The position numbers were made by a program, and so were the translations under genes. Shown here one piece after another: positions 44,736 to 55,261 of a DNA stretch of 64,000 bases (position 1 is its first letter; each line of letters begins with the position of its first letter). This DNA is from Paenibacillus sp. JNUCC32. Lineage in GTDB: Bacteria; Bacillota; Bacilli; Paenibacillales; Paenibacillaceae. The notes beneath the pieces were generated by a model. It had not been told where the DNA came from, did no database searches, and worked only from the letters and a program-made list of their open reading frames with translations. The stretch is taken from NCBI RefSeq assembly GCF_014863545.1, contig NZ_CP062260.1:1798001-1862000 (forward strand). Direction: 5' to 3'.

Positions 44736-44764
44736 CTCAAATTAATGGTTAGGAGAGATGTTGA

Positions 44765-47380
<2,616 letters not shown>

Positions 47381-47394
47381 TAAATACCAACATG

Positions 47395-47418
47395 AAGCCG
47401 CGATTTTCGCGGCTTTTT
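47395..47418 (+). terminator. Rho-independent terminator
   Basis: AAGCCGCGA (47395-47403) pairs with TCGCGGCTT (47407-47415), with a T-tail. It ends rph. Confidence 0.9.
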
Positions 47419-47521
47419 CAATTATTGAACAGCATTTAGGAAGCAGATGCCTTGCATGGAAATAAATCGGCTGGGGCGATCGGCGGACTTAGGAAGCTTA
47501 TTATACGTTACGGTTTATTCA

Positions 47522-47581
47522 CGCAACCACGAGGTTGCTTATTGTTGACAAGCAACCCTGGGGTTGCTTATAATCGGACTA
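47522..47581 (+). promoter_or_regulatory. ArsR-gene promoter with two palindromic operators
   Basis: TTGACA (47545-47550), an 18-bp spacer and TATAAT (47569-47574). The spacer is exactly filled by the perfect palindrome AGCAACCC-TG-GGGTTGCT (47551-47568). A second copy, GCAACC-ACGA-GGTTGC, lies at 47523-47538. The expected start of transcription falls on the A of the ATG at 47581. Confidence 0.85.
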
Positions 47582-47859
47582 TGAAGTGGGACAAAGACGC
47601 AATATTCAAAGCTCTTGGCGATCCAACACGGCGGCTTATGTTAGACGAACTATCCGAAAGCAATGAGCTGACGTTGTATGAACTTACGGTACGTCTCATC
47701 ATGAAGCACAACCTTTCCATTTCGCGGCAAGCGATAGCTAAACATCTTGCTGCATTGGAAGATGCCGGACTCGTCATAACCAAGCGTAAGGGGAAATATC
47801 GAGTCATTATCTTTAACAACGAACCACTGAAGAATTTGCTGAAAGGATGGATAGAGTAA
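47581..47859 (+). CDS. ArsR-family regulator, apparently leaderless
   Basis: This 92-residue winged-helix protein has KALGDPTRRLMLDELSESNE and recognition region SISRQAIAKHLAALEDAGLV, of the SdpR-like branch without visible metal-binding cysteines. ATG 47581 has no ribosome binding site and lies 7 bases after the TATAAT box, so translation is likely from a leaderless mRNA. The longer frame from 47452 would put the operator inside the gene and is rejected. The VOC gene follows after 37 bases. Confidence 0.88.
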   Translation: MKWDKDAIFKALGDPTRRLMLDELSESNELTLYELTVRLIMKHNLSISRQAIAKHLAALEDAGLVITKRKGKYRVIIFNNEPLKNLLKGWIE

Positions 47860-47896
47860 TTTTTAATTTTATAATGCTGGAGGAGGCCATAAAATC

Positions 47897-48280
47897 ATGA
47901 AAATCATTGTAACCAGTATATTCGTGCAGGATCAAGACAGGGCGCTGGAGTTTTATTCAGAGAAGCTCGGATTTGTTAAAAAGGAAGATGTTCCTGTCGG
48001 AGAATTCAGGTGGATAACGCTTGTTTCGCCCGATGTTCAAGACGGTACCGAGCTTTTGCTCGAACCGAACGAGCATCCTGCCGCAAAGGAGTATCAAAAG
48101 AAGATCTTTGCCGAAGGCATCCCGGCAACCATGTTTGGCGTTGAAGATATTCGCAAAGAGTACGAGCGGTTAAGGGAAAAAGGCGTGAAGTTTACGATGG
48201 AACCGACAAAAATGGGCGAACTCACAATAGCTGTCTTTGACGATACCTGCGGGAACCTTATTCAGATCGTGCAGAAGTAA
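47897..48280 (+). CDS. VOC-fold glyoxalase-like protein
   Basis: This 127-residue VOC protein has IIVTSIFVQDQDRALEFYSE at the N-terminus, KLGFVKKEDVPVGEFRWITL, and the closing GELTIAVFDDTCGNLIQIVQ. ArsR plus VOC pairs are common in Bacillales and may handle a reactive or toxic organic compound. GGAGGAGG precedes the ATG. It shares an operon with the ArsR regulator. Confidence 0.88.
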   Translation: MKIIVTSIFVQDQDRALEFYSEKLGFVKKEDVPVGEFRWITLVSPDVQDGTELLLEPNEHPAAKEYQKKIFAEGIPATMFGVEDIRKEYERLREKGVKFTMEPTKMGELTIAVFDDTCGNLIQIVQK

Positions 48281-48345
48281 TTTACGGATTTGTTAGATAA
48301 CCCTGACACTTCTGAATGGTGTAGGACAATAAGTAAATGAAGACG

Positions 48346-48376
48346 ATAAAAGCCGCATCGTATGCGGCTTTTATTT
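48346..48376 (+). terminator. Rho-independent terminator
   Basis: A perfect 13-bp stem (48346-48358 with 48362-48374), 3-base loop and T-rich end. It closes the ArsR/VOC operon. Confidence 0.9.
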
Positions 48377-48401
48377 ATAAGCATGCAAATTGCTGCCGTG
48401 C

Positions 48402-49352
48402 TCAAGTCTCAAACAGGACTTCTCCCGTACGGGATACATCAAACCCCGGAATCGAACGCAGCTCCTTTTGGAAGGTGTCCGATTGCAGAATTTGCAAAAG
48501 GGCGGGAATCCAAGTCTGACTCCACGTGGTTTTAAGTATCACAAGATCATAACGCTCCTGAATCAAAGGAATAAAATCAATTTGACCGATTATTGAGGCT
48601 GCTTTCTCAATGCCTACGCCAACATCGGCTTCACCGGTAGCAACTTTCGTCGCCACACCGAGATGATTGGTCTGTATATGATCATAGCCGGAAAGCTGCT
48701 GCGGATTGATTCCGTGAAGGCGGAGCTGTTCGTCGAGCAACACGCGGGCGCCTGATCCCTTCTCGCGATTCACGAATCGCAGCCCGGAACGGTCTAAATC
48801 AGACCACCTTTTAAGACCGAAGGGGTTCCCCGGCTGGACATATAACCCTGCATTTCTGGAAAGAAGATTGACGACCACATAGGAAGAACCAACGAGCAGC
48901 TTTCGAATATATGGAAGATTGTACTCTCCTGTATCTCCGTCCAAGAGGTGCGTGCTGACGATATCCGACTCGCCTCTGTACATAGAGATTAAGCTGTCGA
49001 GGCTGCCGACAAATGAACGCAAGGGCCGAATGGCGGGGATTGTTTGTTCCATATGTTTGGCCAAAATGTCTAGGCTAATGTCATGACCAGTAATGACGAT
49101 CGGGCGATTCCCACTGGTGAATGTAGGCGGTTGGATAGGTGAAGGCGAAAGCGCCTCAACAGGTTGGTTGGATACCGGAACCGTTCTCGTTCTTTGTTTG
49201 TAGGCCTCCAGGTCAGCAGCATCCACCCGCATTTGTTTGCCGACCCGATAAGAGGGCAGCTCCCCTTTTTTGATTAGATCATACACGGTAAGTTTGGATA
49301 TTTTTAAGAGCTTGGCAATTTCCTCCGTTGTATAAGACATGTCATTGGACAT
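48402..49352 (-). CDS. One-component regulator: HTH plus PBP-like (molybdate-type) domain
   Basis: This 316-residue protein joins an excisionase/MerR-like helix-turn-helix (YTTEEIAKLLKISKLTVYDL, then RVGKQMRVDAADLEAYKQ) to a periplasmic-binding-protein-like domain (about residues 85-315). The latter carries SLISMYRGESDIVSTHLLDG, FVNREKGSGARVLLDEQL and GEADVGVGIEKAA. Such regulators are typical next to molybdate or tungstate uptake genes and sense the oxyanion in the cytoplasm. It is divergent from modA, so it is likely the controller. GGAGG precedes the ATG at 49352. Confidence 0.88.
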   Translation of the reverse strand: MSNDMSYTTEEIAKLLKISKLTVYDLIKKGELPSYRVGKQMRVDAADLEAYKQRTRTVPVSNQPVEALSPSPIQPPTFTSGNRPIVITGHDISLDILAKHMEQTIPAIRPLRSFVGSLDSLISMYRGESDIVSTHLLDGDTGEYNLPYIRKLLVGSSYVVVNLLSRNAGLYVQPGNPFGLKRWSDLDRSGLRFVNREKGSGARVLLDEQLRLHGINPQQLSGYDHIQTNHLGVATKVATGEADVGVGIEKAASIIGQIDFIPLIQERYDLVILKTTWSQTWIPALLQILQSDTFQKELRSIPGFDVSRTGEVLFET

Positions 49353-49462
49353 ATCATGTTCCTCCCGGTTAACTGTATAAATGGTTTAACATTTGAGGCT
49401 AATTATAACACAATTGAATGAATTCAAACGATTCTCCTGATTTCTCCCCTTTCAGGATTATA

Positions 49463-49530
49463 TAGATATCATAGAATTAGATATAAATAGATATATTTGG
49501 TTTACAAAGAATTATGCATGACAGTATAAT
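49463..49530 (+). promoter_or_regulatory. modA promoter and TAGATAT repeats
   Basis: TTTACA (49501-49506) and TATAAT (49525-49530) with an 18-bp spacer form the promoter. TAGATAT occurs three times just upstream (49463-49469, 49478-49484, 49488-49494), the last two one helical turn apart. These are candidate binding sites of the divergent HTH-PBP regulator. Confidence 0.55.
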
Positions 49531-49575
49531 GTTTATGCTTGAATATAACTAAATATAGTTTTTTGGAGGGGACCC

Positions 49576-50415
49576 ATGATTAAACCGGCAAAGATTAGCG
49601 TGGTTTTATCTCTTGTATTATCCATGATATTAGTAATGGCGGGTTGCGGTACGGCAGCAAAAGATCATATCGATTCTCAAGCTGCGGATAAGAGTACGCC
49701 AACTTTGGCAGCAGCGGAGACGGTTGAATTGACCGTATCTGCGGCAGCAAGCATGACAGATGCTCTAAAGGAAATCCAGGAGGATTATAAAACGAAGAAT
49801 CCAAATATCACATTAAATTTTAATTTTGGCGCATCCGGCGCATTGCAGCAGCAGATTGAGCAGGGAGCACCAGCCGACTTGTTCCTGTCAGCCGCAGCCA
49901 AGAACATGGAAGCGCTCGTGGATAAACAACTGATTGATGCAAATCAACAAAAAAATGTACTTAGCAATGAGTTGGTGGCTGTCGTGTCTGCGGATGGACA
50001 AGTACCGGTTGCAAGCTTTGCCGACTTGTCCAAGTCCGAACTAAAGAACATTGCCATTGGCATTCCAGAAAGTGTGCCTGCGGGAAGCTACGCTAAAGAG
50101 GCCCTTACAAAAACGAACTTCTGGGATTCGCTCCAATCCAAGATCGTACAAGGTAAAGACGTACGTCAAGTTCTTCAATATGTAGAAACGGGTAATGCGG
50201 ATGTCGGGTTTGTGTATAAAACGGACGCATTAACCTCTGACAAAGTGAAGGTTGCATTTGCTGTGGATCCCGCAACATACACGCCTGTTGAATATCCGAT
50301 TGGAATCGTAAAGGCAACGAAACATCGAAAAGAGGCTGAGGATTTCTACACTTATTTGCAGACTCAAGAAGCGCTGGACGTCTTTGTGAAGTACGGATTT
50401 TCCGTTCCGAATTGA
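49576..50415 (+). CDS. modA: Molybdate ABC transporter substrate-binding lipoprotein
   Basis: This 279-residue lipoprotein has a lipobox LVMAGC with Cys24 as the lipid-anchored residue. It is followed by a mature type-II binding protein with TVSAAASMTDALKEIQEDY, NFGASGALQQQIEQGAPADLF (split here as LNFNFGASGALQQQIEQG and APADLFLSAA), and YVETGNADVGFVYKTDAL. These are ModA hallmarks for molybdate or tungstate binding outside the membrane. GGAGGGG precedes the ATG. The stop overlaps the upstream edge of modB. Confidence 0.92.
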   Translation: MIKPAKISVVLSLVLSMILVMAGCGTAAKDHIDSQAADKSTPTLAAAETVELTVSAAASMTDALKEIQEDYKTKNPNITLNFNFGASGALQQQIEQGAPADLFLSAAAKNMEALVDKQLIDANQQKNVLSNELVAVVSADGQVPVASFADLSKSELKNIAIGIPESVPAGSYAKEALTKTNFWDSLQSKIVQGKDVRQVLQYVETGNADVGFVYKTDALTSDKVKVAFAVDPATYTPVEYPIGIVKATKHRKEAEDFYTYLQTQEALDVFVKYGFSVPN

Positions 50416-50426
50416 TTAGGGCCAAT

Positions 50427-51086
50427 ATGAATTGGAACGAATTCTGGTTACCGATTAAACTGTCGCTACAGGTTTCCGTATTGTCCAGCCTAACGGTTGT
50501 CCTGCTTGGAGTGGCTGCTGCCTGGTGGATGTCACACAAATCCTTTAAAGGGAAAACGGTTCTTGAGACCGCCTTTATGCTCCCTTTAGTTCTTCCGCCA
50601 ACCGTGGTTGGTTTTGTACTGTTGGTCATACTTGGTCGAAAAAGCTGGTTTGGGCAATGGATAGAATGGCTCTTTGACGCGCCCGTCATTTTTACTTGGT
50701 GGGCTGCCGTGATCGCTTCGGTCGTCGTAGCCTTCCCGCTCGTCTACCAAACGATGAAGGTGGGATTTTCTTCTGTCCAACGGGATGTCGAGGAAGCAGC
50801 TCGATCAAACGGAGCTAACGAATGGCAGGTCTTCAGGTATATAACGCTTCCTTTGACTTATCGCTCGTTGGTAACTGCCTATATTCTTGGATTTGCTCGT
50901 GGACTTGGTGAATTCGGGGCGACGTTAATGATAGCAGGCAATATTCCGGGCAAAACACAGACCATTCCTACAGCCATATTCGTTGCGGTTGATGCGGGCA
51001 ATACGACGATGGCATGGGCGTGGACAGCATCCATGATCATGATTTCCTTTATAATGTTGCTTCTTACAAGACGAAGTGATCAATAA
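50427..51086 (+). CDS. modB: Molybdate ABC transporter permease
   Basis: This 219-residue permease has five predicted helices and the EAA motif EEAARSNGANEWQVFRYITL for contact with the ATPase, followed by RGLGEFGATLMIAGNIPGKT, a ModB signature. It forms the channel for molybdate taken up with ModA. ATG 50427 has AGGG 5 bases upstream; a TTG at 50412 is an alternative. No modC ATPase gene follows: a terminator comes directly after, so the ATPase must be encoded elsewhere. Confidence 0.92.
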   Translation: MNWNEFWLPIKLSLQVSVLSSLTVVLLGVAAAWWMSHKSFKGKTVLETAFMLPLVLPPTVVGFVLLVILGRKSWFGQWIEWLFDAPVIFTWWAAVIASVVVAFPLVYQTMKVGFSSVQRDVEEAARSNGANEWQVFRYITLPLTYRSLVTAYILGFARGLGEFGATLMIAGNIPGKTQTIPTAIFVAVDAGNTTMAWAWTASMIMISFIMLLLTRRSDQ

Positions 51087-51088
51087 AA

Positions 51089-51115
51089 GTCGCTAAATAC
51101 AGCGGCTTTTTTTCA
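51089..51115 (+). terminator. Rho-independent terminator
   Basis: AAAGTCGCT pairs with AGCGGCTTT (one wobble) around a 6-base loop, with a T-run. It ends modAB. Confidence 0.88.
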
Positions 51116-51237
51116 TGTTTCGGAACTTGATGATATTGATTTATTTTAAAAAAAGGGTAATCATTAGTTACAGCACTTTATTTTACCATCACATTCCAGT
51201 GAAAAGTGCTGATTACGCGCAAACCGAAAGGAGGATT

Positions 51238-51261
51238 GTGATTAGCTGTCGTCAGCTATAA
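51238..51261 (+). other. Possible 7-codon leader frame
   Basis: AAAGGAGG (51227-51234) is followed by a tiny frame (GTG at 51238, 7 codons) that contains the hairpin AGCTG-TCGT-CAGCT (51244-51257). It may be a leader peptide for the bacteriocin gene, or chance. Confidence 0.3.
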
Positions 51262-51313
51262 TTCCTGCTTCATATCAACCCCAGTGAGACATCATGTCAA
51301 AGGAGGTATCTTA

Positions 51314-52300
51314 ATGTTTCAGGAGCGCTTTGCTCTCAGCGGTAAGAACTTAAAGATTTTTACATCGTTCGTTCTCGCCATTATTTTACTTATCATGCCG
51401 GTCCTGCCGGCTGCAGCTGCATCACCAGGCAAAACCGTGAATGCTTCGGCTAAGCTGGCCTATAATCTTAAAGGGCTTAAGCACAATGTGGCCGTTCAAA
51501 AAGCATATATTGCAGACAAGTATGTTTACGTTACGCAGCGGTCTAAGGGTACATGCTATCTTTCCAGGCTGCTTATTAGCGGGAAAGACGCGAAGTACGT
51601 TGACGAAATGACCGTCACCAATACCGGCCATTGTCAAACGCTTGATATGTATACGTACAAAGGGGAACATTATTTCTACTTCAGTTCCAAAGCCGATTCT
51701 TCCACTAAGCAATTCTGGTCCCTCCAAGTGGCAAGACTAAAATATAAGGCGGGATCAAAGGTCGATTATACGAAGCTGGACCGGTTCGTCTATATGAATT
51801 ATGCCAACAAGACCGGCAAACGATTAGGCACAACCTATAGGGTCGACGGCGGCGGCAACAGCAAATATACGTTCTTCCGCGTACAAACCAAGGAAAAGAC
51901 CGTCACCTGGTCCATATATAGCACAGCGGCCCTGAACAAGCTTCTGGACAGCAAAAAGCAGGTTCGAATGGATAGTGCCGCAGCGGTAAAAGCGAGCATA
52001 GCGAGTTTCACTCAATCCGGCAATCGTATTATTAGACCGAATGGATCGTTTCAAGGTGCAGATATGCTGGGGAGCTCCAAAATTTACACTTCGGGAGGTG
52101 CCGAAGGCCAAACCCCGCAGATCGCCATGATGACCAGCTCGGGCGCCTACAAGAGCCTGGTGAAAATTACGAATGTGGGAAAGCATGAAATCGAGGGCGT
52201 TCAGACCAAGAACGGGAAGGTTTACTTTACGATCGTGACGGATCCCAAGAACAAGAAAAACACGCAGAAAATTTACTATGTGCCGGATACGATTTTTTAA
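51314..52300 (+). CDS. Helveticin J-like class III bacteriocin
   Basis: This 328-residue secreted protein has a signal peptide (helix SFVLAIILLIMPVLPAAAA, cleaved after the Ala run). It then shows the helveticin J family pattern: LAYNLKGLKHNVAVQKAYI, KYVYVTQRSKGTCYLSRL, VTNTGHCQTLDMYTYKGEHY and FWSLQVARLKYKAG. Helveticin J is a large heat-labile bacteriocin of lactobacilli. This homologue would act outside the cell on competing bacteria; the killing mechanism and any immunity gene are unknown. AGGAGG 7 bases upstream selects ATG 51314. It is monocistronic. Confidence 0.86.
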   Translation: MFQERFALSGKNLKIFTSFVLAIILLIMPVLPAAAASPGKTVNASAKLAYNLKGLKHNVAVQKAYIADKYVYVTQRSKGTCYLSRLLISGKDAKYVDEMTVTNTGHCQTLDMYTYKGEHYFYFSSKADSSTKQFWSLQVARLKYKAGSKVDYTKLDRFVYMNYANKTGKRLGTTYRVDGGGNSKYTFFRVQTKEKTVTWSIYSTAALNKLLDSKKQVRMDSAAAVKASIASFTQSGNRIIRPNGSFQGADMLGSSKIYTSGGAEGQTPQIAMMTSSGAYKSLVKITNVGKHEIEGVQTKNGKVYFTIVTDPKNKKNTQKIYYVPDTIF

Positions 52301-52305
52301 ATATT

Positions 52306-52343
52306 TTACGAAAAAGTCGCCATGTAATGGCGGCTTTTTTCGA
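52306..52343 (+). terminator. Rho-independent terminator
   Basis: A 15-bp stem with one wobble around a short loop, flanked by A and T runs. It ends the helveticin-like gene. Confidence 0.9.
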
Positions 52344-52423
52344 GATTGCAACTAGTATGTCCAGTCCCCAGCAAGTGTAAATCGCTTCTTATCACGTCTT
52401 AATATCAGAGAACAATGTGAGAT

Positions 52424-52452
52424 TGTGTGTTTTTGTGGTATTCTGTACTAGT
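52424..52452 (+). promoter_or_regulatory. Possible DeoR-type operator
   Basis: TGTGTGTTTTTG (52424-52435) and ACTAGT (52447-52452) lie upstream of the DeoR gene. The same two words, TGTGTGTTTAT (53365-53375) and ACTAGT (53394-53399), lie upstream of the next gene. They may be shared operators. Confidence 0.4.
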
Positions 52453-52490
52453 AATTCAAACGCGGTAGTCGTTTATTGGAGGAATATTCA

Positions 52491-53255
52491 ATGCTTGCAC
52501 ATGATCGGCATCAACAAATCATGAAACTGCTTCACGAAATCCAATCGGTCAAGACAACGGATTTAATCGCGCAATTCGGAGTTTCTTTCGAGACGATTCG
52601 AAGAGACCTGGAATATCTGGAACAAGAGGGCTTCTTAAAAAGGGTTCATGGCGGGGCAACCTTGCCGGCAGCGGACTATCAGAAAGAACTGCCTTTTACC
52701 GTGCGGGAAATGAAGAGGCTTCAAGAGAAACGGGAGTTGGCCCAGATTGCCCTCCGCTACGTGGAAGAAGGGCAATCCTTGTTCATGGATGTAAGCACCA
52801 CCAATACCGAATTCGCCAAGGCCTTGATGACGCGCTTTGATCGATTGACGATACTGACCAATTCCTTTCAGATCGCATCGATACTTATGGAGAAACCTCA
52901 TTTCACGATCATCTTTGTCGGTGGGGTGGTCCGTAACTCGGAACATTGCGTGGTCGGCGATTTTGCCGAATCCTTTGTCACTCAGTTTCATGCCGACCTT
53001 TTCTTTATGAGCGTGAGCGGCATATCCCTGACCGAAGGCTTGACGGATTATGGGTTAAGCGAGATTCAATTGAAGAAGAAAATGCTGGCCCGGGCACACA
53101 AGGTCATCGTGCTTGCAGACAGCAGTAAATTTAACGCGGTTTCGCTCACACCGGTCTGCGGATTGGATCAGATTGAACGGATTGTGACGGACTCCGGGCT
53201 AGGGCATGATGTCCTTGAACAATATCGGGAGGCAGGGGTCAACATCGATTGCTAA
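52491..53255 (+). CDS. DeoR/GlpR-family regulator
   Basis: This 254-residue protein has an N-terminal DeoR helix-turn-helix (RHQQIMKLLHEIQSVKTTDL, VSFETIRRDLEYLEQEGFLK) and a C-terminal sugar-phosphate-sensing domain (SLFMDVSTTNTEFAKALM, LTILTNSFQIASIL, KVIVLADSSKFNAVS). It usually represses catabolic genes and is released by a phosphorylated sugar. GGAGG 8 bases upstream selects ATG 52491. The transporter and phosphoesterase genes downstream share upstream words with it and are likely targets. Confidence 0.9.
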   Translation: MLAHDRHQQIMKLLHEIQSVKTTDLIAQFGVSFETIRRDLEYLEQEGFLKRVHGGATLPAADYQKELPFTVREMKRLQEKRELAQIALRYVEEGQSLFMDVSTTNTEFAKALMTRFDRLTILTNSFQIASILMEKPHFTIIFVGGVVRNSEHCVVGDFAESFVTQFHADLFFMSVSGISLTEGLTDYGLSEIQLKKKMLARAHKVIVLADSSKFNAVSLTPVCGLDQIERIVTDSGLGHDVLEQYREAGVNIDC

Positions 53256-53264
53256 TAATTTCAA

Positions 53265-53302
53265 AGGAACAAGAAGAGCCTTTCGACGAGGTTCTTTTTT
53301 TT
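53265..53302 (+). terminator. Probable terminator
   Basis: AAGAAGAGCCT...AGGTTCTTTTTT forms an imperfect stem with a run of eight T after the DeoR gene. Confidence 0.65.
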
Positions 53303-53316
53303 GCTCATCATATCAA

Positions 53317-53399
53317 TTGACAGTAAGAAAATCCCATGATACGATCAAAATCAAGTTGTGAAAATGTGTGTTTATAAGCATAAAAGTGTGTAAACTAGT
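53317..53399 (+). promoter_or_regulatory. Promoter of the EamA gene
   Basis: TTGACA (53317-53322), a 17-bp spacer and TACGAT (53340-53345). Downstream lie the DeoR-like words TGTGTGTTTAT and GTGTG, then ACTAGT (53394-53399). Repressor binding there would block elongation or initiation. Confidence 0.55.
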
Positions 53400-53420
53400 G
53401 TTTTTAGAGGGGGTGTAGCA

Positions 53421-54275
53421 ATTTCACTTGCAGTTTTATTGGTTCTAGGCTCTGGCATGGCGCATGCAATATGGAATATGTTGGCAAAGTCGAGTGGGAA
53501 TAAGCAGTTGTTTTTATTTATGATTTATATCCCCACCACGCTTATGCTGCTCCCGGGCTTTATGATCGAAATCGTCACTGCGAATCCACCCATGTCGGGT
53601 TATCTTTTGTTATTCCTGTCCGTATTCATTCAAGGGGGATATGCCTATTTCTTGTCCAAGTCCTTAACCTATGGCGACCTATCCCAGGTCTACCCGATGA
53701 TGAGAGGCATTTCCACTTTCTTGTTGCCTCTTTGCGGAGTCATTCTCCTGAACGAGCGGTTATCCGTCTGGGGATGGCTGGGACTCGGATTGATTGCATT
53801 TGGCTTCTTTCTATCAAGCGGCATCTTTATGAGGAAGCAAAGATTTCATGCCCCTCACAGGGTTCTTTTCTATACTGCAGCCGTGGGGCTTTGCACAATG
53901 GCGTACGTGATGGTAGACAAAGTGAATCTGCAGCATTTTTCGCCAACGCTGCTTTTGGAAATATCCAATATCGGATTTATGCTGGGGCTGGCCCCGTTTA
54001 TCCGTTTTGGCGAAATCCGCTGGGTAAGAGAGATAAGAGAACATGGAAAATGGCTTGCAGTTGGCGCGGTCCTTTCTCCAGGTTCATATTTGTTGTTCTT
54101 GTTTGCCATGAGTATGTCCCCGTTAATATACATAGCGCCTCTTCGAGAGATTGGAACCGTATTCGGCACCTTGCTGGGCGTATTGCTGCTGAAGGAAGGT
54201 CAAGGAGGGCTGCGGATCGTATCGGCCGGCATTATCTTTATCGGAATCTTACTCGTAGGCATGCTGGGCATATGA
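53421..54275 (+). CDS. EamA/DMT-family transporter with an AUU start
   Basis: This 284-residue protein has ten hydrophobic helices and the two EamA repeats of drug/metabolite transporters (SGMAHAIWNMLAKSSGNKQL in the first helix-loop; LREIGTVFGTLLGVLLLKEG in the last part). The substrate is unknown. AGAGGGGG ends 7 bases before ATT 53421, which gives the typical start SLAVLLVLGSGMAHAIWN. The later TTG 53439 and ATG 53457 have no binding site and would cut into helix 1. A phosphoesterase gene follows after 88 bases. Confidence 0.83.
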   Translation: MSLAVLLVLGSGMAHAIWNMLAKSSGNKQLFLFMIYIPTTLMLLPGFMIEIVTANPPMSGYLLLFLSVFIQGGYAYFLSKSLTYGDLSQVYPMMRGISTFLLPLCGVILLNERLSVWGWLGLGLIAFGFFLSSGIFMRKQRFHAPHRVLFYTAAVGLCTMAYVMVDKVNLQHFSPTLLLEISNIGFMLGLAPFIRFGEIRWVREIREHGKWLAVGAVLSPGSYLLFLFAMSMSPLIYIAPLREIGTVFGTLLGVLLLKEGQGGLRIVSAGIIFIGILLVGMLGI

Positions 54276-54363
54276 TTAGTTAGACGGCATTTTACCGTTG
54301 CGGTGAACACCGGGATAACGCGTCGGCCATATTCGACATCACTTTGAAGGAGGATTGAGTAGT

Positions 54364-55242
54364 TTGAACAAGCGAAATCAAGATGGAGAAAACCGGAAGG
54401 GGGACGTGCTGCTCCGATTTCAGGTTATCACCGATACGCACGTGAAGGCGGACCCTGGACATAGCTACAATTGTAATTTGGCGAGGGCACTAGAAGATAT
54501 TAAACGAATGGCGCCGGACAGTGACGGCATTATGCACGCAGGCGATTTAACCGACCAGGGGAGTACGGAGGAATATGCGGAGTTTCGCAGAATATGGCGG
54601 GAGCATGGCGCAGGATTGCCGGTCAGTTATTTTGCTGCAGGCAATCACGATGTCGGTCTGGGGCATTGGCCTTCACGTTTGGGAGCTTATCTGGATGCCA
54701 CGGGGATGAGGGGACCCTATCACGATCATTGGGTGAATGGGTACCACTTTATCTTCCTCGGAACCGAGGAGGGGCTGGAACTGTTTGCTTCCTTGTCCGA
54801 AACTCAGCTGACATGGCTCGATACTAAGCTAACCGAGAGCAAGAATCCGGTTCAACCGGCTTTCGTCTTCCTGCATCAGCCGCTCAAAGACACGGTTGCA
54901 GGATCTTATGAGTCGCAGCGGTGGTACGGCGTTGCTCAGGACGAAGCGCTCAAGAAAGTTTTGGCTAAACACCGGCATGCCATCCTGTTCACGGGCCATA
55001 CTCACTGGGAGCTGGAGGCTCAGCATACGATGTTCGATGGTCAGGAACAACTGCCTTATATGTTTAACGGATCCTCTGTCGCGTACCTATGGACGGATAA
55101 AGACGAACATAAAGATGGGAGTCAAGGGCTGTTCGTCGAGGTTTATGCAGATCGTGTAATCGTCAGAGGCCGGGATTTCGCTGCAGGCAAGTGGCTGGAG
55201 AATGTCCGGTTTGAATGTAACATCCCTGAGCAATCCGAATAA
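54364..55242 (+). CDS. Calcineurin-like metallophosphoesterase
   Basis: This 292-residue protein shows the five phosphoesterase blocks: FQVITDTHVKAD, MHAGDLTDQGS, FAAGNHDVGLGHW, FVFLHQPLKDT and ILFTGHTHWELEA, which supply the two-metal site. It has no signal peptide. Related Bacillales enzymes act on cyclic nucleotides, phosphodiesters or phosphonates; this substrate is unknown. AGGAGG (54348-54353) fits TTG 54364 (10 bases) better than TTG 54355 (1 base). It lies behind the EamA transporter and may share its regulation by DeoR. Confidence 0.86.
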   Translation: MNKRNQDGENRKGDVLLRFQVITDTHVKADPGHSYNCNLARALEDIKRMAPDSDGIMHAGDLTDQGSTEEYAEFRRIWREHGAGLPVSYFAAGNHDVGLGHWPSRLGAYLDATGMRGPYHDHWVNGYHFIFLGTEEGLELFASLSETQLTWLDTKLTESKNPVQPAFVFLHQPLKDTVAGSYESQRWYGVAQDEALKKVLAKHRHAILFTGHTHWELEAQHTMFDGQEQLPYMFNGSSVAYLWTDKDEHKDGSQGLFVEVYADRVIVRGRDFAAGKWLENVRFECNIPEQSE

Positions 55243-55261
55243 TTGGAAACGCCTACAACAG

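Noticed and set aside
47452..47580. Upstream extension of the ArsR gene at 47581
   Set aside because: It would place the promoter and both palindromes within the coding region.
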